DNA of 64,000 bases from Actinokineospora inagensis DSM 44258. Lineage in GTDB: Bacteria > Actinomycetota > Actinomycetes > Mycobacteriales > Pseudonocardiaceae. Below, piece by piece: positions 1-9,355 of this stretch (position 1 is its first letter; the number at the start of each line of letters is the position of its first letter). The translations under genes were made by a program, and so were the position numbers. The notes below the pieces were generated by a model. It made no database searches. It was not told the origin of the DNA and saw only the letters and a list, made by a program, of their open reading frames with translations. The stretch lies in the NCBI RefSeq assembly GCF_000482865.1, contig NZ_AXWW01000036.1:1-64000 (forward strand). Reading direction: 5' to 3'.

Positions 1-95
1 TAAGGCCACGCTTTCCAGTGGCCCCGCCTTTTAGCCTTACCTGAGGCTGCCGCTAGGGGCCCCAAACAAAACAACTTCACCACAACGGGCACCCC
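1..95. mobile_element. Right half of a palindromic MITE-like element, cut by window edge
   Basis: The first 95 bases match, almost base for base, the right part of the element seen in full at 16729-16874. The 30-bp right terminal repeat (starting CCCCAAACAAAACAAC) lies at 60-89, and the internal stretch TAAGGCCACGCTTTCCAGTG starts at base 1. The left terminal repeat must lie upstream of the window. The flank to about 180 is also similar to the flanks of the copies near 17 kb (GGCGTCGCCGAAGGCGA), so the repeated unit is longer than the core. Bases 96-265 hold no gene I can support. No transposase is encoded. Confidence 0.75.
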
Positions 96-265
96 CGCTT
101 TCATCTGGCGCCCAAGCGCCGGCGTCGCCGAAGGCGACCAGGCCGACCCCCGAGGCGCAGCCGAGGCCCAGTGCCCCCTCACACCAAGATCAACCGCCAG
201 CAAAGCCCCCGAATACACAGCCTAACCACAACCACCGACAGTCCAACCCCAACAACCCCGCGTCC

Positions 266-1198
266 TCACTCAAGAATCCGAGGAACAAACCCCTCCACCC
301 GCGTCCCATTCCCCACCACCGAGTCCACCCGCACAGTCCCCCCAACCGCCATCAGCCGGGTCCGCAGGTTGACCAACCCACTCCCACCCCCACCCCCCGC
401 AAACCCCGGCCCATTGTCACAAACCGAGAAGTGCAAACCATCCGACGCGGGTCGCAACCGCACGTCGATGTTGGCCCCCACCGCGTGCTTGTGCGCGTTG
501 TTCACCGCCTCCAAGCACACGAAGTACACCGCTGTCTCCACCGGCTCCGGGTACCGCGGAACTTCCCCCAGATCGAGCCGCACATCGCTGTGCCCGCCTA
601 GTTCGGCCCCCAACGCCGCCGCCAGGCCCTCGGCCAGCGCAGCGGGCAAGATTCCACCGGCCGTCCGGGTCAGGCTCTCCTGAGCCGCGTCAAGCCGCTT
701 CCGCAGCGTGGGCACGAACGTGGGATCGTGCTCGGCGACCGCCACCGCCATCCGCAGGGCGACCAGGTGGTGCTGGGCGCCGTCGTGCAGGTCCCGCTCG
801 ATCCGGCGCCGCTCGGTGTCCATGTCGGCGGCGGCCCGCCACCGCCCGTCGGCCAGCTCGGCGGCGGCTACCTGGCGCCTCCGCCGCAGCTCGTCCACCG
901 ACCGGGTCAGCCGGACCAGCTCCACGACCGGCGCCAACACCGTGGCCAGCGCGCCCAACCGGCCCCGCGCTGGGCGCACCCGCAGCTCCGCGCCTGGGCA
1001 GATCACCGCGCGGAACCCGGCCCCGCCCGCACCCCACGAGTACCGCTCACCGTCGAGACGCAGCTCGCAGCCGTCGGCGTCGAGCGCCCACCCGACGGCC
1101 TCGGCGACCGCGGCGGGCCTCGGGTCCCGCTCCGCCACCAGCACGGCGACGGCGGCCAGCAGCGCCGCCGCATCGCCCTCCGCTGAACGCCGAACCAC
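266..1198 (-). CDS. NarL-partner type sensor histidine kinase (soluble)
   Basis: A 310-aa cytoplasmic histidine kinase of the HisKA_3 class, which normally phosphorylates a NarL/LuxR-type response regulator. The dimerisation/phosphoacceptor helix is visible as ERRRIERDLHDGAQHHLVAL, with the conserved His in the DLHDGAQ motif. The N box is CLEAVNNAHKHA, and the G boxes are DNGPGFAGG and GSGLVNLRTR. No transmembrane segment is visible, and the N-terminal ~130 residues are an Ala/Arg-rich unclassified region. It starts with GTG, 25 bp downstream of the stop of the Ser/Thr kinase gene on the same strand, so co-transcription is likely. No cognate response regulator is adjacent, so it is an orphan within this window. 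Confidence 0.85.
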   Translation of the reverse strand: MVRRSAEGDAAALLAAVAVLVAERDPRPAAVAEAVGWALDADGCELRLDGERYSWGAGGAGFRAVICPGAELRVRPARGRLGALATVLAPVVELVRLTRSVDELRRRRQVAAAELADGRWRAAADMDTERRRIERDLHDGAQHHLVALRMAVAVAEHDPTFVPTLRKRLDAAQESLTRTAGGILPAALAEGLAAALGAELGGHSDVRLDLGEVPRYPEPVETAVYFVCLEAVNNAHKHAVGANIDVRLRPASDGLHFSVCDNGPGFAGGGGGSGLVNLRTRLMAVGGTVRVDSVVGNGTRVEGFVPRILE

Positions 1199-1223
1199 CC
1201 CATCAAGTTACCCGCCCACTTGA

Positions 1224-2645
1224 TCAAACGGGACGGCTGCTCAGCACCGTCGTCTGGTCGATCTTCCACTGACCACCGGCATTCACCAGCACGTAACGGT
1301 GCACCTCGCGGATGGCCCGACCGTCCGCGAACCGGTAGTCCAGGGTCGCGTTGACCGTGTTGTCCCCGTTCGCCGTCACGTTCGACACCCGCACGCTGCG
1401 CACACCACCCCAGAACCGCTGGTACCCGTCATACCCGCCCGCCGGGCTGTGCTGGAACTTCGGCGTCAACAGGGTCCAGCCCTGTTGCAGGCCGCCGGGC
1501 ATCAACGCGTAGTAGCTCGTCACCGCCGCTACCGGATCACCCTGGTTTTGTGGTGGGGGTGGGGGCGTTGTTGTCGGCGGCACGGTAGTCGGAACGGCCG
1601 AGGTCGACGCAATCGTGGTGGGAGACGGTTGTACCGAGGGAGGTAAGGCCTCCGTAGTAGTAGTGGCCGCCGGCGCAGCCACGGGTGCCTGCGAGTCGTT
1701 GTCGACCACCGCAAGAGTCACGATCGTCCCGGCAGCCAGGACAGCCAGCGCCGCTATGAACACCAGAGCGGCCTTCTTGCGTTTCCCCGGTGGCGCTACC
1801 GGCTCCAGTTGCTCTGTCTCCGGCGCCAAGTCGACAAGCGGCACTTCCGGTTCCCCAGCGAGATGGTCGCGCACCTCGGCCATGGTCGGTCGTGCGCCAG
1901 GTACCGGATCCAACATCCGCAGCAGCAGCGGCGTCAACGACCCCGCCCGCGTCGGTGGCGTGAACACCCCAGTGGAAACCCGGTACAACAAGGCCATCGG
2001 GTTGTCGTCACGCCCGAACGGCGGCTCACCTTCGACCGCGGTGTACAGCGTGGCACCCAACGAGAACACGTCAGAGGCGAATGTGGCCACCTCGCCACGG
2101 GCGACCTCGGGAGCAAGATACGCGGGTGTACCGCGCACGGTAGCGGTAACCGTGCCAGGGGCGTCCGCGGCCAACCGGGAGATTCCGAAATCGGTGATCT
2201 TGACCCGCTCGTCCACGCCCAGCAACACGTTGCCCGGTTTGACGTCTCGGTGCACGACACCTGCCTCGTGCGCGGCGGCCAACCCGGCCGCGACAGCGCC
2301 ACCCACGCGAGTGGCTTCCTCCGGGGTAAGCGGGCCGGAGGAAGCCAACAGCTCGGACAGCGTCGTCGAAGGCAGGTACTCCATGACCAGACACGGACTG
2401 CCGTCGTCGTCGATCACGTCGTACACGGTGATGGCGTGCGGGTGCTGCAACTTGGCCGCGATGCGCCCTTCCCGCACCGCCGCCCGCGCCACCCGCTCGG
2501 CCTCAGGGCCTGCGGGTACCCGCATCCGCTTCACCGCGACGGTGCGGTGCAGTCGTTCGTCGTAGGCCTGCCAGACCTCGCCCATACCACCGCTGCCCAG
2601 GGGTGCGACCAGTCGGTAGCGGCCGGAAACCAGTCGCTCAGTCAC
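1224..2645 (-). CDS. PknB-type Ser/Thr protein kinase, membrane anchored
   Basis: A 473-aa eukaryotic-like kinase. The glycine loop is LGSGGMGEVW, the catalytic Lys lies in VAVKRM, the catalytic loop is HRDVKPGNVLL, and DFGISR is followed by an activation segment with several Thr and GTPAYLAPE. A single transmembrane helix (about residues 290-313, ALVFIAALAVLAAGTIVTLAVV region) follows the kinase domain. After it come a Thr/Pro-rich linker (TTTPPPPPP) and an extracellular ~110-residue domain (DPVAAVTSYYALMPGGLQQG onwards). That domain resembles small NTF2-like sensor folds rather than PASTA repeats. The overall plan is that of actinobacterial sensor kinases; the ligand is unknown. It is probably co-transcribed with the histidine kinase downstream. 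Confidence 0.93.
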   Translation of the reverse strand: MTERLVSGRYRLVAPLGSGGMGEVWQAYDERLHRTVAVKRMRVPAGPEAERVARAAVREGRIAAKLQHPHAITVYDVIDDDGSPCLVMEYLPSTTLSELLASSGPLTPEEATRVGGAVAAGLAAAHEAGVVHRDVKPGNVLLGVDERVKITDFGISRLAADAPGTVTATVRGTPAYLAPEVARGEVATFASDVFSLGATLYTAVEGEPPFGRDDNPMALLYRVSTGVFTPPTRAGSLTPLLLRMLDPVPGARPTMAEVRDHLAGEPEVPLVDLAPETEQLEPVAPPGKRKKAALVFIAALAVLAAGTIVTLAVVDNDSQAPVAAPAATTTTEALPPSVQPSPTTIASTSAVPTTVPPTTTPPPPPQNQGDPVAAVTSYYALMPGGLQQGWTLLTPKFQHSPAGGYDGYQRFWGGVRSVRVSNVTANGDNTVNATLDYRFADGRAIREVHRYVLVNAGGQWKIDQTTVLSSRPV

Positions 2646-2796
2646 CTGACGATGTTTACCCGACCAACGCGGTGCTGAAACGGACCCCGCCCAAGCCCGG
2701 ACCCCTACCTGCCAAGTCGGGAACGATGCCGGTCCTCACGTGCCAAGCCGGGGAACGATGCCGGGCGGGGATGAGGGGGCGGGCGGCGGGAGGAGT

Positions 2797-2937
2797 CTAG
2801 TTATGCGTCATGCCGGGGGTCGAGTTGTGGGTCATGCCGGGGTTGGTGCCTGCGGAGGCGGGGGCGGCGAGGGCGATGGCGGTGATGAGGGCGGCGGCGG
2901 TGACCAGGGCGGCGATGAGGGAACGCGTGGCGCGCAT
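2797..2937 (-). CDS. Small secreted peptide with duplicated PGMTHN motif
   Basis: A 46-aa ORF starting at ATG 2937, with a good upstream GGAG ribosome-binding site. The sequence begins MRATRSLIAALVTAAA, continues as a long hydrophobic core and ends in a canonical ASA cleavage site. The predicted mature part is only about 17 residues, GTNPGMTHNSTPGMTHN, in which PGMTHN occurs twice. I recognise no family. The signal peptide, ribosome-binding site and intact frame argue that it is real. It lies alone between the kinase operon and the divergent LuxR gene. The duplicated DNA (GTTATGCGTCATGCC-like units near 2797-2840) suggests a recent short tandem duplication. Confidence 0.5.
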   Translation of the reverse strand: MRATRSLIAALVTAAALITAIALAAPASAGTNPGMTHNSTPGMTHN

Positions 2938-3170
2938 GGGGTTCTCCGTCGGTCGGCCGTCGGGCCGGTGCGGCCCGGACGGGCTGTGCACGGTGTGGAG
3001 CGGTCCGATGGTCGCAACGGCACGCCACGGTGGCGCCACACCGCGGACAACGCCCGGTGAATGCGCGCGTAACCCCAGACGACCACGGCGCGTGACCACC
3101 GCTACGCCATTGGGTCAGTCCTGGTCAACAGCGGTTGTTCACCTTTTGTTCACATCCGTATCCTGGCCCG

Positions 3171-5924
3171 ATGTCGGCACACCCGTTCGGTCGGACGGCG
3201 CAACGCCGCCGCCTCGACGCGGCGGTCGACGCCTTGCGCGCCGGTCGCGGGCGGGTCGTGCTCGTCGAGGGTGAGCCGGGGATCGGTAAGACAACCCTTG
3301 TCCGCTCCGCGGCCGACCGTGCCACCGCGCTGGATTGTGTTGTCCGCTGGGGTTATGGCGACGAACTCGGTCAAGACCTGCCGCTCTTACCCGTGCTGGA
3401 CGCTCTGCGCGGTGACCATCCCAGGCTTGTGTCCGCAGACCGGTTGCTACGCGGTGAGACCGGCGCCGCTGATCCGGTCGCGGCCGCGTCCCGGCAACTG
3501 CTGGCGATGGTCTCGGAGCAGTGCGCCGCCGCGCCGACCGTGCTCGTCGTCGATGACCTCCAGTGGGTGGATCGAGCGACCGCCGCCCTGTGGTCCCACT
3601 TGGCGCGCCTCGCCCGTGACCTCCCGCTGCTGCTCATCGGCATGACCCGGCACGTCCCGCGCGGTGTGGAGTTGCTCGCCATCCGCCGCGCTGCGGGTCG
3701 GGCAGGCATCTTGACGCTAGATCGGCTTCCCGGGGACGCCGTTACCGAGTTGGTGGGTGATCTCGTCGGCGGTAAGCCAGGCGCGCGGCTACTGGCTCTC
3801 GCCGATGGGGCCGCCGGGAATCCGCTGTACCTCACCGAACTCGTTGACGCGTTAAGACGTGCGGGAGCGATATCGACGCAAGAGGGCGAGGTGGAGCTAA
3901 CGGCTGATCTGGCGCCGGGCTCACTCGCTGCCGCCATCGCGCACCGGTTGGATTTCCTGCCTGACCGGGTTCGCGCGGTTCTAGGCGCGGCGGCACTGCT
4001 GGGTGTCGAGTTCGATCCGGCCGATGTTGCCACCGTCCTTGGCGAGCGGGCTACCGACCTTGTCGACGCGTTTGAGGAAGCCGGTGCGGCGGGTGTATTG
4101 CGTGAGTCGGCCGACAGGCTTGCCTTCCGCCACCCACTTATCCGGTCGGCCATCCACGACGGTTTACCTGCGGCCGTTAGGGCTGTCCTGCACCGTGACG
4201 CCGCTGTTGCTCTCGCGGAGGCAGGTGCGCCCATTCGCCGAGTCGCCAAGCAGTTCCTGCGCGCGGTAGACCTGTCGGGCACGGCTCGCCTGGACACGTG
4301 GTCGACCGCGTGGCTCGCCGATGCCGCACCGGCTCTTATCGCTCAAGCGCCCGCTCTTGCGGCTCGCCTGCTGGACCGCGCGGTGCGCGATACCGGTGAC
4401 GGCGGCCCGCTCGCGGCTCGCTTGGCTGATGCTCGGTACCGCACCGGAGATCCGGCAGGCGCGGAGGAGATCGCTTCTCGGGCGCTCGCCGCGACCACCG
4501 ATCCAGACATCGTGGTCGACCTGCACTGGACGTTGGCACAGTGCCGCGCGTTGACCGGTCGATCGCGCGAGTCGCTTGCCGCGTTGGCCGAGGCAGGAGC
4601 AGACCTGCCCGAGCGACACCGCGCGCGGCTGCTCGTGTTGACCGCGCGGGCCCACCGCGACCTCGGTGAGGTTGAGCTGGCCGGGGTCGTCGCGGCCCGC
4701 GCGCTGGAAGCCGCCGAGGACGACCGGTGGACGATCGGCTGGGCTCTGCACGTGCTGACCATCGTGTCGGTCATGCGCGGCGACGTGGCGGCCGCTCTGC
4801 CCCTGTTCGACCGGGCGCTCGCGGTCACCGGTGACCCGGCGCTGCTCGACCTCCGGTTGCTGCTGCAGATCAACCAGGCTGTCGCGCTGGGCGACGTCGA
4901 CCGCTACGACGAGGCCATCGTCGCGGCCACCGCCGTCCGCACACTCGCGCAAGAGGCCGGTGGGCTTGTCCGGCTCGCGCAGGCGCACAGCGCGCTGGGG
5001 GAGTTGTTGTTCGACGTTGGCCGGTGGGATGACGCCCTGGTCGAGGTGACAGCGCTACCCGACGACGTCAAGGACCCCGGTGTCGCCTGCTGCGATCACG
5101 GCATCGCAGCGCTGATCGCGTTCCACCGAGGTGATCCGGATAGCGCTGTCGGTCACCTCGCGGCGGTAGCAGAACCTTCGGGAGGTATCGGCAACCGTGT
5201 GATCGGCTCGTTGGCGCTCGCGCGCGCGTTGGGCCACGAACTACACGGACAAACCGACCTTGCCTTGGCGGGGTTGTTGGCGTGTCTGTCGGAGACCGCG
5301 CAAGAGCTGGAGGAGATGGAAGACCTGCTGCCTGAGACTGTCCGGCTCGCGGTGCTGCTGGAAGACCACACGGCAGCGGAGTACGCGGCGGGCTTGGCTG
5401 AGAAGTCCGGTGGCACTATCGCGCACCGGTTGGCAGCGGCGGCGTTGTGCCGGGGCCTCATCAACCACGATCCTGACGCTCTTATGCGTGCCGCACACCA
5501 CTACTCGGAGGCCGGGCGGCCGTTCGCGCGCGGTAGGGCGCTTCATGCGGCGGCTGTCGCGTGGGCCGAGGCTGGTGACACCGTCGCGGCGCGTGCCGCC
5601 TTCACCGCCGCCGACAACGTCTACGACACGCTCGGCGCCGCCTGGGACGCGGCCGGTCTACGGTCTGCCTTGCACGACTACGGAATCCGCCGCGGTCCCC
5701 GTGCGCGCCACCGTGTCGACCGCACCGGATGGGGCAGCCTCACCCCGACCGAGACCCGCGTCGCCGCTCTTGTCGCGCGTGGACTGTCCAATCCGGCCAT
5801 CGCGGACCGGTTGGTGCTGTCCCCGCGCACTGTCGCGACGCACGTCTCGCACATCCTGGCGAAACTCGGCGTGGCCTCCCGGACCGAGATCGCCCGGGAG
5901 GCCACCGCGCATCAGTCGGCCTGA
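3171..5924 (+). CDS. Large ATP-binding LuxR-family (LAL) transcriptional regulator
   Basis: A 917-aa regulator with an N-terminal AAA/STAND ATPase (Walker A GEPGIGKTT near residues 34-42, Walker B TVLVVDDLQWVD), a long helical TPR-like middle, and a C-terminal LuxR HTH (LTPTETRVAALVARGLSNPA ... VATHVSHILAKLG). I chose ATG 3171 because the ATPase domain begins directly after it. LAL proteins activate catabolic or secondary-metabolite operons when bound to inducer and ATP. The gene holds at least three in-frame TTA codons (3387, 3852, 4164). These are rare in such GC-rich DNA, so translation may depend on the bldA leucyl-tRNA. Target genes are not evident from the context. Confidence 0.92.
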   Translation: MSAHPFGRTAQRRRLDAAVDALRAGRGRVVLVEGEPGIGKTTLVRSAADRATALDCVVRWGYGDELGQDLPLLPVLDALRGDHPRLVSADRLLRGETGAADPVAAASRQLLAMVSEQCAAAPTVLVVDDLQWVDRATAALWSHLARLARDLPLLLIGMTRHVPRGVELLAIRRAAGRAGILTLDRLPGDAVTELVGDLVGGKPGARLLALADGAAGNPLYLTELVDALRRAGAISTQEGEVELTADLAPGSLAAAIAHRLDFLPDRVRAVLGAAALLGVEFDPADVATVLGERATDLVDAFEEAGAAGVLRESADRLAFRHPLIRSAIHDGLPAAVRAVLHRDAAVALAEAGAPIRRVAKQFLRAVDLSGTARLDTWSTAWLADAAPALIAQAPALAARLLDRAVRDTGDGGPLAARLADARYRTGDPAGAEEIASRALAATTDPDIVVDLHWTLAQCRALTGRSRESLAALAEAGADLPERHRARLLVLTARAHRDLGEVELAGVVAARALEAAEDDRWTIGWALHVLTIVSVMRGDVAAALPLFDRALAVTGDPALLDLRLLLQINQAVALGDVDRYDEAIVAATAVRTLAQEAGGLVRLAQAHSALGELLFDVGRWDDALVEVTALPDDVKDPGVACCDHGIAALIAFHRGDPDSAVGHLAAVAEPSGGIGNRVIGSLALARALGHELHGQTDLALAGLLACLSETAQELEEMEDLLPETVRLAVLLEDHTAAEYAAGLAEKSGGTIAHRLAAAALCRGLINHDPDALMRAAHHYSEAGRPFARGRALHAAAVAWAEAGDTVAARAAFTAADNVYDTLGAAWDAAGLRSALHDYGIRRGPRARHRVDRTGWGSLTPTETRVAALVARGLSNPAIADRLVLSPRTVATHVSHILAKLGVASRTEIAREATAHQSA

Positions 5925-6388
5925 TGCCGCTTGCCCATCCGCCTGCTCGCCATCGGCGCCGCGAACCACCACACCAGGAACCAGCCCACGATCCCCGCCG
6001 ACAGCCACACCGCCTGCCGCGTGCCCAGGACCACGTCCAGGATCAGCAGCATCGACGCCCCCAGCGACAGCACCAGGAAACCCAGCCCGCACAACGTGAA
6101 CCACGCCGTCACCGCCACCAGGTGCCGCTTCAACCGGCGCCGGAACACGAGCCGGTGGAACGGCGCGGGCGCGATCAACAACGCCGTCGCCGCCGCGCCC
6201 GCCAACAACGCCACCACGTACACGGTCCGCTCGAACTCCGTGGTCTCGGCGAACCTCGGCGTGAACGCCAACGCCAACAAAAACGCCAACAAAAACTGCA
6301 CCCCGGTCTGCGCGACGCGGATCTCTTGCAGCATCTCCCCGTAGTTCCGGGTGAGCCGCTGGTGCGGGGTCTCCTGCTCGGTGTTCAT
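5912..6388 (-). CDS. Four-helix integral membrane protein, DUF6328-like
   Basis: A 158-aa protein with a polar N-terminus (MNTEQETPHQRLTRNYGEML), four hydrophobic helices (QFLLAFLLALAF; VVALLAGAAATALLIA; LVAVTAWFTLCGLGFLVL; AVWLSAGIVGWFLVWW) and a basic C-terminal tail (ASRRMGKRHQAD). The N-terminal ELRVAQTGVQ-like motif and the size match the DUF6328 family of actinobacterial membrane proteins, sometimes labelled as antiporter-like without proof. It is convergent with the LuxR gene, and the two 3' ends overlap by 13 bp. The function is unknown. Confidence 0.75.
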   Translation of the reverse strand: MNTEQETPHQRLTRNYGEMLQEIRVAQTGVQFLLAFLLALAFTPRFAETTEFERTVYVVALLAGAAATALLIAPAPFHRLVFRRRLKRHLVAVTAWFTLCGLGFLVLSLGASMLLILDVVLGTRQAVWLSAGIVGWFLVWWFAAPMASRRMGKRHQAD

Positions 6389-6495
6389 CCATGACTCCAG
6401 TCGGGGTTGTCCGAGCCACCAGCGTCGTCCTCGCCGGGGCGCGAGACATCCGTCCGGTGACGGAGTTCGGAACCGTGCCCACCCATCGGGTCACG

Positions 6496-8904
6496 TCACT
6501 GGCGCGGCAGGGCGATCTCCGCCCACACCATCTTGCCGTCGGGAGTCGCGCGGGTGCCCCACCGGGTCGCGAAGGACTTGACGATGTGCAGGCCGCGGTG
6601 TTGCTCGTCGTCGAGGGCGACCGGGACCGCGCGTGGCTGGGTCAGGTCACTGTCGCTGACGTCGATGCCGAGGTGGGAGGTGCCCGCGTGCAGGCGGAGG
6701 GTCGCCGGGCAGCCGGTGTGCTTGATCGCGTTGGTGACCAGTTCGCTGGCGATGGTCACCGCCCGGTCGAGCACGCCGGTCAGGCCCCAGTCCGCCAGGC
6801 GCGCCGCGATGAAGGCACGAGCGCGGGCGGCGGCGTCGGGTGCCGTGGTGAGGGGGAGGACGGCGGTGTGGCTGTCGCAGTCTTCGTGGGCGATGTAGAG
6901 GAAGGCGACGTCGTCGTCGTGGGCGCCGTCGGTGAGGCCGGTGATGAGGGTGTCCAGGGCTTCGTCCTCGGCGGGGAGATCGCGCAGGGACTGGGCGAGC
7001 TTCGCGATGCGGTCGTCGAGGTGGCCGTGGCGGGTCTCTACGAGGCCATCGGTGTAGAGGGCGAGCCTGGCTCCTAAGGGGAACGCGATCTGCTGTTGGG
7101 TGAAGGTAGTGCCAACGCCCAGCGGCATACCCATCGTCTCCGCGACAAGAGTCGGGGTGCCTTCCGGCGACAGGTAGATCGCGGGCAGGTGGCCGGCGCT
7201 GGAGAAGGTGAGCGTGTTGTCTGCCGGGTCGTGCACGGCATAGAGGCACGTGATGAAGTCCGCGTCCGGGGTCGCCATCGCCAACTCCGAGGTGTTGCGC
7301 AGCACTTCCGACGGAGGCAGGTCCAACAGCGCGTACGACCGCACAGCCGTCCTGATCTGCCCCATCACCGCTGCTGCTGCGACACCCCGCCCGGCGACAT
7401 CACCGATGACGAACGCGGTCCGCCCCACCGGTAGCGACACCACGTCGAACCAGTCGCCGCCGACCTCGGCGCCGGTGGCCGCGGGCAGGTAACGAGAGAT
7501 GACGCGCAAACCGGGCGTCGGTGGGATCGTCGGCAGCATGCTGCGGGCGAGTTCGGTCGCCATCGTCCGCTGCCGGGCGAACAACCGCGCGTTGTCCAAA
7601 GCGATCGCGCTATAACCGGCGATGCCTTCGGCCAACTGCTCGTGCCGCTCGGTGAACTGCCCCGGCTCGGGATGACCGAAGAAGAAGCCGCCCAGCACCT
7701 CACCCGACGACGGCGACACCACGGACACCGCAAGGTAACTACGCACCGGCAGGTGGCCGTCGGGCATACCGCGGTACGGAGGGTTGTGCCCGTACCTGGG
7801 GTCGTTGAGGATGTCGGGTGAGCGCGTCGTGCCGGTCCCGTTGAACGTGGGCGCGAAGACCTTGGTGTTGCGCGGCATCGGGAACCGCTCGAACGCCGAC
7901 CGCGGCACCCCGGACAGCGTGAACAGCGTGTACGACTCGCCGTAAGAGTCGATCAGGTTGTAGAAGAACGCGCCGAACGCCGCGCCGGTCGCCTTGGTCG
8001 CCGCGTCGGTCGCGTCCTGCACCAGGGCGTCCAGGTCCAGTTGGGCGGTCAGCCGCCGCCCGACCACCTGCAGCGAGTCGACCAGCTCGGCCTCGGCGCG
8101 CAGCCGGTCCACCGCCTGCTCCAGCGCCGTCGCCTGGTCGCGGGCGGCCTGTTCGAGCACGGCCAGGTGCGCGCGCAGCGCGTCCCGTTCGGCCGGGAGC
8201 CCGGCCCCGTGCGTGAGCAGCCCGACGCGCAGCCCGATCGCGACCGCCTTGAACTGCTCGGCCGTGCTCGCCGGGATCGGCGCCCGCGAGTACATCACCA
8301 CCGCGAACGGCGTGCCGCCCGGTAGCCCCGGTGGCCCTGATATCCCCGAAATCCCCGAAATCCCATTGCCACTCGGCAGTACCCCGCCGAAGCCGAGCAC
8401 CGACGCGATCCCGAGCTCGGCCACCAACTCCTGGTCCCGCACGTGCGGGCTACCGGCGGCGACCGGGACGTGGAACACGCCGAACCCGTCGCCCGCGAGC
8501 GATCCGGTCAGCACGTCGTCCGGGGTCAGCCCGAACTCGCGGGTCATCGCGGACAGCATCGGCATGCTGCCGAACTCCGCCGCGGGCGGCAGCGCCCGCA
8601 CCGGCGTGCACCGGCCGCCGGCCTCGGCCGCGAGCACCAGGAACCACTCCCCGACCTGCGGGCACTGCTCCGGCGGGAGCTCGTCGCGTGACCGGATCGT
8701 GAACAGCCGGACGATCGGCAGCACCGGCCCGGCACCGTCGGTGAAGCACTCGCGCAGCCGGGTCACCACGGCATCGGCCGCCGCGTCGAAACCGCTCGCC
8801 AGCTCGGCGCGCCTGCGCAGGTCAGCGGCCGTGCGGACCATGTCGGACAGGCCGAACCGGGTGATGTCGTAGGTGCGCGAGTCGGGCGTCCGGCGCGGGC
8901 TCAC
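6496..8904 (-). CDS. GAF - SpoIIE PP2C phosphatase - HATPase signalling protein
   Basis: An 802-aa partner-switching regulator. The order is an unclassified N-terminal sensor (~1-230), a coiled coil (~260-310), a GAF domain, a SpoIIE/PP2C phosphatase ([28 protein letters not shown]) and a C-terminal RsbW-like ATPase ([10 protein letters not shown]). It therefore combines phosphatase and anti-sigma kinase functions and probably controls an anti-anti-sigma factor such as the STAS protein just upstream. I chose GTG 8904 because it overlaps the STAS stop codon by 4 bp (GTGA) and the homologous sequence begins there. A short in-frame microrepeat ([10 protein letters not shown], 8340-8366) sits in the N-terminal region. 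Confidence 0.9.
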   Translation of the reverse strand: MSPRRTPDSRTYDITRFGLSDMVRTAADLRRRAELASGFDAAADAVVTRLRECFTDGAGPVLPIVRLFTIRSRDELPPEQCPQVGEWFLVLAAEAGGRCTPVRALPPAAEFGSMPMLSAMTREFGLTPDDVLTGSLAGDGFGVFHVPVAAGSPHVRDQELVAELGIASVLGFGGVLPSGNGISGISGISGPPGLPGGTPFAVVMYSRAPIPASTAEQFKAVAIGLRVGLLTHGAGLPAERDALRAHLAVLEQAARDQATALEQAVDRLRAEAELVDSLQVVGRRLTAQLDLDALVQDATDAATKATGAAFGAFFYNLIDSYGESYTLFTLSGVPRSAFERFPMPRNTKVFAPTFNGTGTTRSPDILNDPRYGHNPPYRGMPDGHLPVRSYLAVSVVSPSSGEVLGGFFFGHPEPGQFTERHEQLAEGIAGYSAIALDNARLFARQRTMATELARSMLPTIPPTPGLRVISRYLPAATGAEVGGDWFDVVSLPVGRTAFVIGDVAGRGVAAAAVMGQIRTAVRSYALLDLPPSEVLRNTSELAMATPDADFITCLYAVHDPADNTLTFSSAGHLPAIYLSPEGTPTLVAETMGMPLGVGTTFTQQQIAFPLGARLALYTDGLVETRHGHLDDRIAKLAQSLRDLPAEDEALDTLITGLTDGAHDDDVAFLYIAHEDCDSHTAVLPLTTAPDAAARARAFIAARLADWGLTGVLDRAVTIASELVTNAIKHTGCPATLRLHAGTSHLGIDVSDSDLTQPRAVPVALDDEQHRGLHIVKSFATRWGTRATPDGKMVWAEIALPRQ

Positions 8905-9236
8905 CGGGACCGGTCCGGCACCTCGGCCTCGATGGTGAACAGCCGGTCCAGCGCGGTGGCGCTGATCGTCGCCGCCACCTGCGGCCCCGGTCTGGCCAGC
9001 ACCAGCGACCCGCCCGCGGCCGTCGCCGCCTTGTGCAGCCGGACCAGCGCGCTCAGCCCGCTGGAGTCGCAAAAGGACAGTCGGCCGAGGTCGAGCACCA
9101 CCGGCCGCCCGGATTCGACGACCGGGGTCACCACCCCGGTCAGCCGCGGTGTCGTCCCGAAGTCCAACTGCCCGACCACGCCCACCACGACCTCGGCGGC
9201 GCGCTCGTCCACCGTGATCGCCAGGAGATCAGCCAC
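8901..9236 (-). CDS. STAS-domain anti-sigma factor antagonist
   Basis: A 111-aa single STAS domain. The phosphorylation loop is [18 protein letters not shown]; the Ser of DSSG is the usual site targeted by RsbW/SpoIIAB-type kinases. The start is GTG 9236, preceded by a GGAAGGGG-type ribosome-binding site. It is translationally coupled to the downstream SpoIIE-HATPase protein, which could both phosphorylate and dephosphorylate it. The two genes form a self-contained partner-switching module; no sigma factor is present nearby. Confidence 0.92.
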   Translation of the reverse strand: MADLLAITVDERAAEVVVGVVGQLDFGTTPRLTGVVTPVVESGRPVVLDLGRLSFCDSSGLSALVRLHKAATAAGGSLVLARPGPQVAATISATALDRLFTIEAEVPDRSR

Positions 9237-9355
9237 ACCAGGCCCCTTCCGCAGGCACGTCGCCGGTGATGGTAACTCGCCCCGGTCATCCGCACGGGGG
9301 TCCGGCGGAGCGCACGGGGAGAATCCGTGACCGAGCACCTGGACGAGGGGGACGG

